Assembly (NCBI GenBank): GCA_052103595.1
Contig: JBQEKC010000002.1
Location: forward strand, 124,001 to 188,000
From: CAMEGH01 sp052103595
Lineage (GTDB): Bacteria > Patescibacteriota > Saccharimonadia > Saccharimonadales > Saccharimonadaceae
Direction: 5' to 3'
DNA length: 64,000 nucleotides
In this document: positions 60,765-64,000 of the stretch, piece after piece
Numbering within the stretch: the first letter of the stretch is position 1
How the letters are laid out: each line of letters begins with the position of its first letter
The notes under the pieces: model-generated
The model's input: only the letters and a program-made list of their open reading frames with translations
The model's database searches: none
Told to the model about the DNA's origin: nothing
Position numbers and translations under genes: made by a program

Positions 60765-62225
60765 GTGCAGCCAATTCTACTAATTATGAAAGAAACAGTT
60801 CTTTTACCGTTAAAACGCTGGTTTAGCGAGAGCGCAAATATTTTTTTGGTGATCAGTACTCTTGCTATTCTAGGTTTCCTGTTTATTATTCCTGTCTCGT
60901 GGGGGCTTGATGAGCAGATGCACGCCGCAAGAGTGTATCAGATTGCGGATGGTGGAATGTATCCGACGGCAAACCATGAAGAAAAACAGTATGGCGGTGT
61001 AATCTCAAAAAACTTGGTAGATTCGTTGAATAATGGCTGGCAAACGTCTAATGAAGCAATGCGAGATATGCAATTTTACGATCAGGGGAGAGTTGATCTT
61101 TCAAACGAAGTCCAAACGCAGCAGCTTGATAGTCGGTCGATTGAAGGCGAAAAGATATATTATGAATTTGGACCGACTGGCCCATACGCACCAGTCTTGT
61201 ATCTTCCATCGGCGATCGGTATGAAAATAGCAATGACGGCTGATTTGTCAGTTGGAAGTGCCGTCTTTCTAGCGCGACTTATGCAGGCATCTGCGTATAT
61301 CGGACTTGTGTACGTGGCGCTCCGTCTTCTTAAAAAACATCGCGTGCAGTGGCTTTTGTTCGTTGTGGCAGTATTACCGGCGTCACTTTACCAGGCGGCA
61401 ACGCTCAACGCCGATGCCATCACGAATGGGTTTGTTATGTTATTCATTGCTGTGATATTGCAGCTATGTTTGCAGCGCGTAAAAATGACGACGACACAAA
61501 CGTGGCTATTGGTCGGTTCTTCGCTGGCACTTATGTTTACGAAACCCAGCTTTGCCATTTTTTTGGCACTTGTATGGCTTATTCCAGCTACACGCTTTAC
61601 TTCAAAGCGGTGGCGATTATGGCTACAAGTTGCACTTCCTGTAGCGTGCGCTGTGTTATTTATAATTATTAGTGTAAAGGGGTTGACGTATTCAGCGGCA
61701 AGCCACGTATATTTTCCAGATGCACTTGCGGAAAAAATCAGTCTATCAGGACAAATTGGATATGTGTTAAGCCATCCAGTAGAATTTGCTGTTATTTTCC
61801 TAAAAACAATCGTGATGGACACTAGCGAGTGGTATCAATCACTGATTGGATTAATGGGGTATAACCGAGTAGCAACTCCGTACCCAATGCTGCTACTTGC
61901 AAGCGTTACGCTAACAATAGCCGTGCTGAATGTCGATAAAATTCCACGACGCTTTCTGTGGGCGCTCTTTGGGGTGGGGATTATATCGATCCTCTCGATT
62001 ATGTTCTTACTGTACGGTACCTTCAATAAGGTTGGAGAAGTGATTATTGTTGGTGTACAGGGGAGGTACTTTATTCCATGTCTTCTGGTGATAGGTGTAG
62101 GGGCTGGTGGGTTACTTTCTCAATTTGTGAGCGTGAAAGTAAAACGACCGTATATCGTATTTGCACTACCGGCAGCTATTGTGGCATGTAGCTCGCTTGT
62201 AGCGTACGGTATGGCGGTGTTCTAG
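60765..62225 (+). CDS. DUF2142-like polytopic membrane protein
   Basis: 486 aa if the GTG at 60765 is used; ATG 60786 (479 aa) is equally possible. About ten helices span the length. The large first outer loop has SWGLDEQMHAARVYQIADGGMYP, typical of DUF2142 proteins, followed by PTGPYAPVLYLPSAIGM. The fold is that of GT-C-like membrane glycosyltransferases, so it may use a lipid-linked sugar donor (inference). It is followed by a GtrA gene 3 bp downstream, which fits such a role. Confidence 0.82.
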   Translation: MQPILLIMKETVLLPLKRWFSESANIFLVISTLAILGFLFIIPVSWGLDEQMHAARVYQIADGGMYPTANHEEKQYGGVISKNLVDSLNNGWQTSNEAMRDMQFYDQGRVDLSNEVQTQQLDSRSIEGEKIYYEFGPTGPYAPVLYLPSAIGMKIAMTADLSVGSAVFLARLMQASAYIGLVYVALRLLKKHRVQWLLFVVAVLPASLYQAATLNADAITNGFVMLFIAVILQLCLQRVKMTTTQTWLLVGSSLALMFTKPSFAIFLALVWLIPATRFTSKRWRLWLQVALPVACAVLFIIISVKGLTYSAASHVYFPDALAEKISLSGQIGYVLSHPVEFAVIFLKTIVMDTSEWYQSLIGLMGYNRVATPYPMLLLASVTLTIAVLNVDKIPRRFLWALFGVGIISILSIMFLLYGTFNKVGEVIIVGVQGRYFIPCLLVIGVGAGGLLSQFVSVKVKRPYIVFALPAAIVACSSLVAYGMAVF

Positions 62226-62228
62226 ACG

Positions 62229-62648
62229 ATGCGTGCTACTGTAGAAAAAATAGTTTCTCAAAAACCGGTACGCTTTTTAATTGCAGGCGGTTCTGCAGCT
62301 GCAGTGGAGTATGTCGTTTTTCTTGTTATGATGCTGCTTTCTTCGGCGGCTGCGTTCGTAGTTGTCAGCCAGATTGCAAGCTACTTGTGCGGCTTTGTCG
62401 TGAGCTTTTGGCTGCAACGCAATTGGGTGTATAAAAGTGCGGGGCCACTCAAAAAAGAACTTACAAAGTATTTGCTACTCGCGCTGATTAACCTTTTACT
62501 AAGTGGAGGCGTTATATGGCTTCTTGTAGACGTCGGATCTGTGCAGCCATTTATTGCAAAAATTATCGTTATGATAATGGTGGCGGCGTGGAACTATGTT
62601 ATTTTTGGGAAGATTATTTTCCGTGAAAATAAAAAAGTAGAGCGCTGA
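62229..62648 (+). CDS. GtrA-family membrane protein
   Basis: 139 aa with four helices (about 15-37, 43-66, 82-103, 107-128). The GtrA signature is RFLIAGGSAAAVEYVVFLVM at the start and FVVSFWLQRNWVYK in the middle. GtrA proteins are thought to flip undecaprenyl-phosphate sugars across the membrane. The upstream DUF2142-like protein and the polyprenyl sugar synthase-like GT at 47636 would complete such a three-part system. Confidence 0.9.
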   Translation: MRATVEKIVSQKPVRFLIAGGSAAAVEYVVFLVMMLLSSAAAFVVVSQIASYLCGFVVSFWLQRNWVYKSAGPLKKELTKYLLLALINLLLSGGVIWLLVDVGSVQPFIAKIIVMIMVAAWNYVIFGKIIFRENKKVER

Positions 62649-62660
62649 GGGAAGTCTTTA

Positions 62661-64000
62661 TTAAGCGTTACGACCGACGCCAACGTAATGTAAGCCTGCA
62701 CTCGCTGCTTCAAGATAATCATATTGATTGACTGCGTCAAACAATACAGCACCACTCATGAGATCTAGATATGCTTGGGCGGGGTAATCGAGAAAAATCG
62801 GCCATTCTGTGGCAATAATAACCGCTTCGGCTCCGGTGATAGCTTGCTCTACTGAGTCTGCCTCGCTAATGCCACGGTAAAGCTCTACAGCGGCCTCTTC
62901 CATCGCCTCAGGGTCATAAGTTGTGACTTGGGCACCAGCAAGCTGAAGTTTATTGGCGATGGCAACTCCTGGAGATTTTCGAACATCACTCGTACCAGCC
63001 TTAAACGATAAGCCGAGGACAGCAACCTTCTTCCCCTCTAGTGAGTCATCAAGCGTCTGTTTGATTCTATCGACAATATAGCCTGGCATCATGTGATTTT
63101 GTTCCTTTGCGGCCTCCATGATACCAAGATCAACACCATACTCCAGCGCGCTTGAGATTAAGCCGCTAACATCTTTTGGAAAGCAACCTCCTCCGTAGCC
63201 ACGACCTGCGTTAAGGAATGCACGACCGATGCGGTAGTCGGCGCCGACAGCATCCATAACCTCAACCACGTCAGCGTCGGCCTTATCTGCAAGGATGGCA
63301 ATAGAGTTTGCGAACGATATCTTTAGGGCGAGAAACGCATTCGAAGTAACTTTAATGAGCTCGGCACTGTTAAGGGACGTTGCGATATATTGGTTGTTGC
63401 GAGAGCTGGTAGAGATGTCGGCCAGCTGTGCGATATGTTCGCGGTTTTCTTCGAGATTTCGGTATAAGTCGAGAACAGTATCGGTAGCTACTTTGTTGCT
63501 ACCACCTACAACGACACGGTCGAAGAAGAGTGTATCTGAGATAGCTGTTCCCTCTCGAAGGAACTCCGGGTTGGAAATGTAGCTGATTGTTTTTTCTTGT
63601 GCCTCTTTTGCGAACAACTCTTCAATTCTTTTGCCCGTTCCAACCGGGACAGTACTTTTCTGTACATAGATGAGGTTTTTTTGCGCGTATTGTAAGGTTT
63701 CTTCGGCCGAAGTGAAGACATAGCGCAAGTTTGAACTTCCATCGGGGTTGTCAGGCGTGCCAACACAGCTAAACACGACACTGCTGTAAGGGACAGACTC
63801 CTTGTAGGAATCTGTAACAAGGAGGGAGCGGTTTGCAAGAGCGGATTGCAAGAGCGGATTTAAGCCGTGTTCGTAGAAGAAAGATTTACCGGATTGAATC
63901 GTTTCACGTCGCTCCTTGTTAGGTTCGACCAGGTAAACCTTAGTGTTTGCATTAGCGAGTAAAACGGCCGTAGAGAGCCCAACATACCCAGCACCGAGGA
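62661..64000 (-). CDS. ugd: UDP-glucose 6-dehydrogenase (5' end off window)
   Basis: The frame is open from the stop at 62661 to the right edge, so the first few residues are missing. The visible N-terminal Rossmann motif is LGAGYVGLSTAVLLAN. Then come VFSCVGTPDN, the segment LKISFANSIAILADK with the conserved Lys, and the catalytic Cys in GYGGGCFPKDVSGL. VAVLGLSFKAGTSDVRKSP starts the C-terminal domain. It makes UDP-glucuronate for surface polysaccharide. An internal Met at 63851 is not the start. Confidence 0.93.
   Translation of the reverse strand, partial: LGAGYVGLSTAVLLANANTKVYLVEPNKERRETIQSGKSFFYEHGLNPLLQSALANRSLLVTDSYKESVPYSSVVFSCVGTPDNPDGSSNLRYVFTSAEETLQYAQKNLIYVQKSTVPVGTGKRIEELFAKEAQEKTISYISNPEFLREGTAISDTLFFDRVVVGGSNKVATDTVLDLYRNLEENREHIAQLADISTSSRNNQYIATSLNSAELIKVTSNAFLALKISFANSIAILADKADADVVEVMDAVGADYRIGRAFLNAGRGYGGGCFPKDVSGLISSALEYGVDLGIMEAAKEQNHMMPGYIVDRIKQTLDDSLEGKKVAVLGLSFKAGTSDVRKSPGVAIANKLQLAGAQVTTYDPEAMEEAAVELYRGISEADSVEQAITGAEAVIIATEWPIFLDYPAQAYLDLMSGAVLFDAVNQYDYLEAASAGLHYVGVGRNA

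Overview
The window reads as a chromosome segment of a Patescibacteria/CPR bacterium, most likely Candidatus Saccharibacteria (TM7). This is inferred from protein content and not from a marker search. The signs are a chromosomal type IV secretion-like locus with tandem VirB6-like proteins, PrgI and VirB4, many small pilin-like proteins, a compact dnaA-dnaN-recF replication region, and standard stop codon use including TGA. Genes are tightly packed, with frequent ATGA/TAATG overlaps, and no stretch over 300 bp lacks a gene. No IS element, integrase, CRISPR array or rRNA was seen.

Layout. 1-3008: a HIT-family protein cut by the left edge, an unrecognised GC-rich gene behind a consensus promoter, tRNA-Ser(UGA), comF and an Hsp20 chaperone. 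3212-37763: the largest block, a surface/secretion locus. Seven tandem pilin-like genes run leftward (6374 to 3264). Running rightward from the same intergenic region are five tandem VirB6/TrbL-like proteins (6488-19912), PrgI (19953-20969), a VirB4-N-like protein and the VirB4 ATPase (to 23829). Two paralogous cassettes of membrane-anchored peptidoglycan hydrolases and small membrane proteins follow (23845-37763), with a lipoprotein gene inserted on the opposite strand. VirB4 would power an inner-membrane channel of VirB6-like proteins. The hydrolases (M15, M23, glucosaminidase, lysozyme, C39 and NlpC/P60 types) could open the wall of the cell or of a host. VirD4, VirB8-10, VirB11 and a relaxase are not visible.

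37747-44171: the origin region. recF, dnaN and dnaA run leftward and rpmH, rnpA, yidC and jag rightward. DnaA-box-like sites lie on both sides of dnaA, and a 118-bp palindromic element sits between rpmH and rnpA.

44219-64000: cell-surface carbohydrate genes. They include several GT2 and GT4 glycosyltransferases, a Wzm/Wzt-type ABC exporter, a polysaccharide pyruvyl transferase-like protein, a GT2-kinase fusion, a dolichyl-phosphate-mannose-synthase-like GT with a DUF2304-like partner, a DUF2142-like membrane protein, GtrA, and a UDP-glucose 6-dehydrogenase cut by the right edge. sucCD (succinyl-CoA ligase) is embedded here. A secreted lysozyme-like protein with DUF5648-like repeats is also present.

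A recurring regulatory theme is that many first genes of transcription units have a sigma70-type -10 box only 6-14 bp before the start codon and no Shine-Dalgarno, which suggests leaderless mRNAs. Internal operon genes often carry AAAGGA/GGAGG sites or overlapping stop/start codons.
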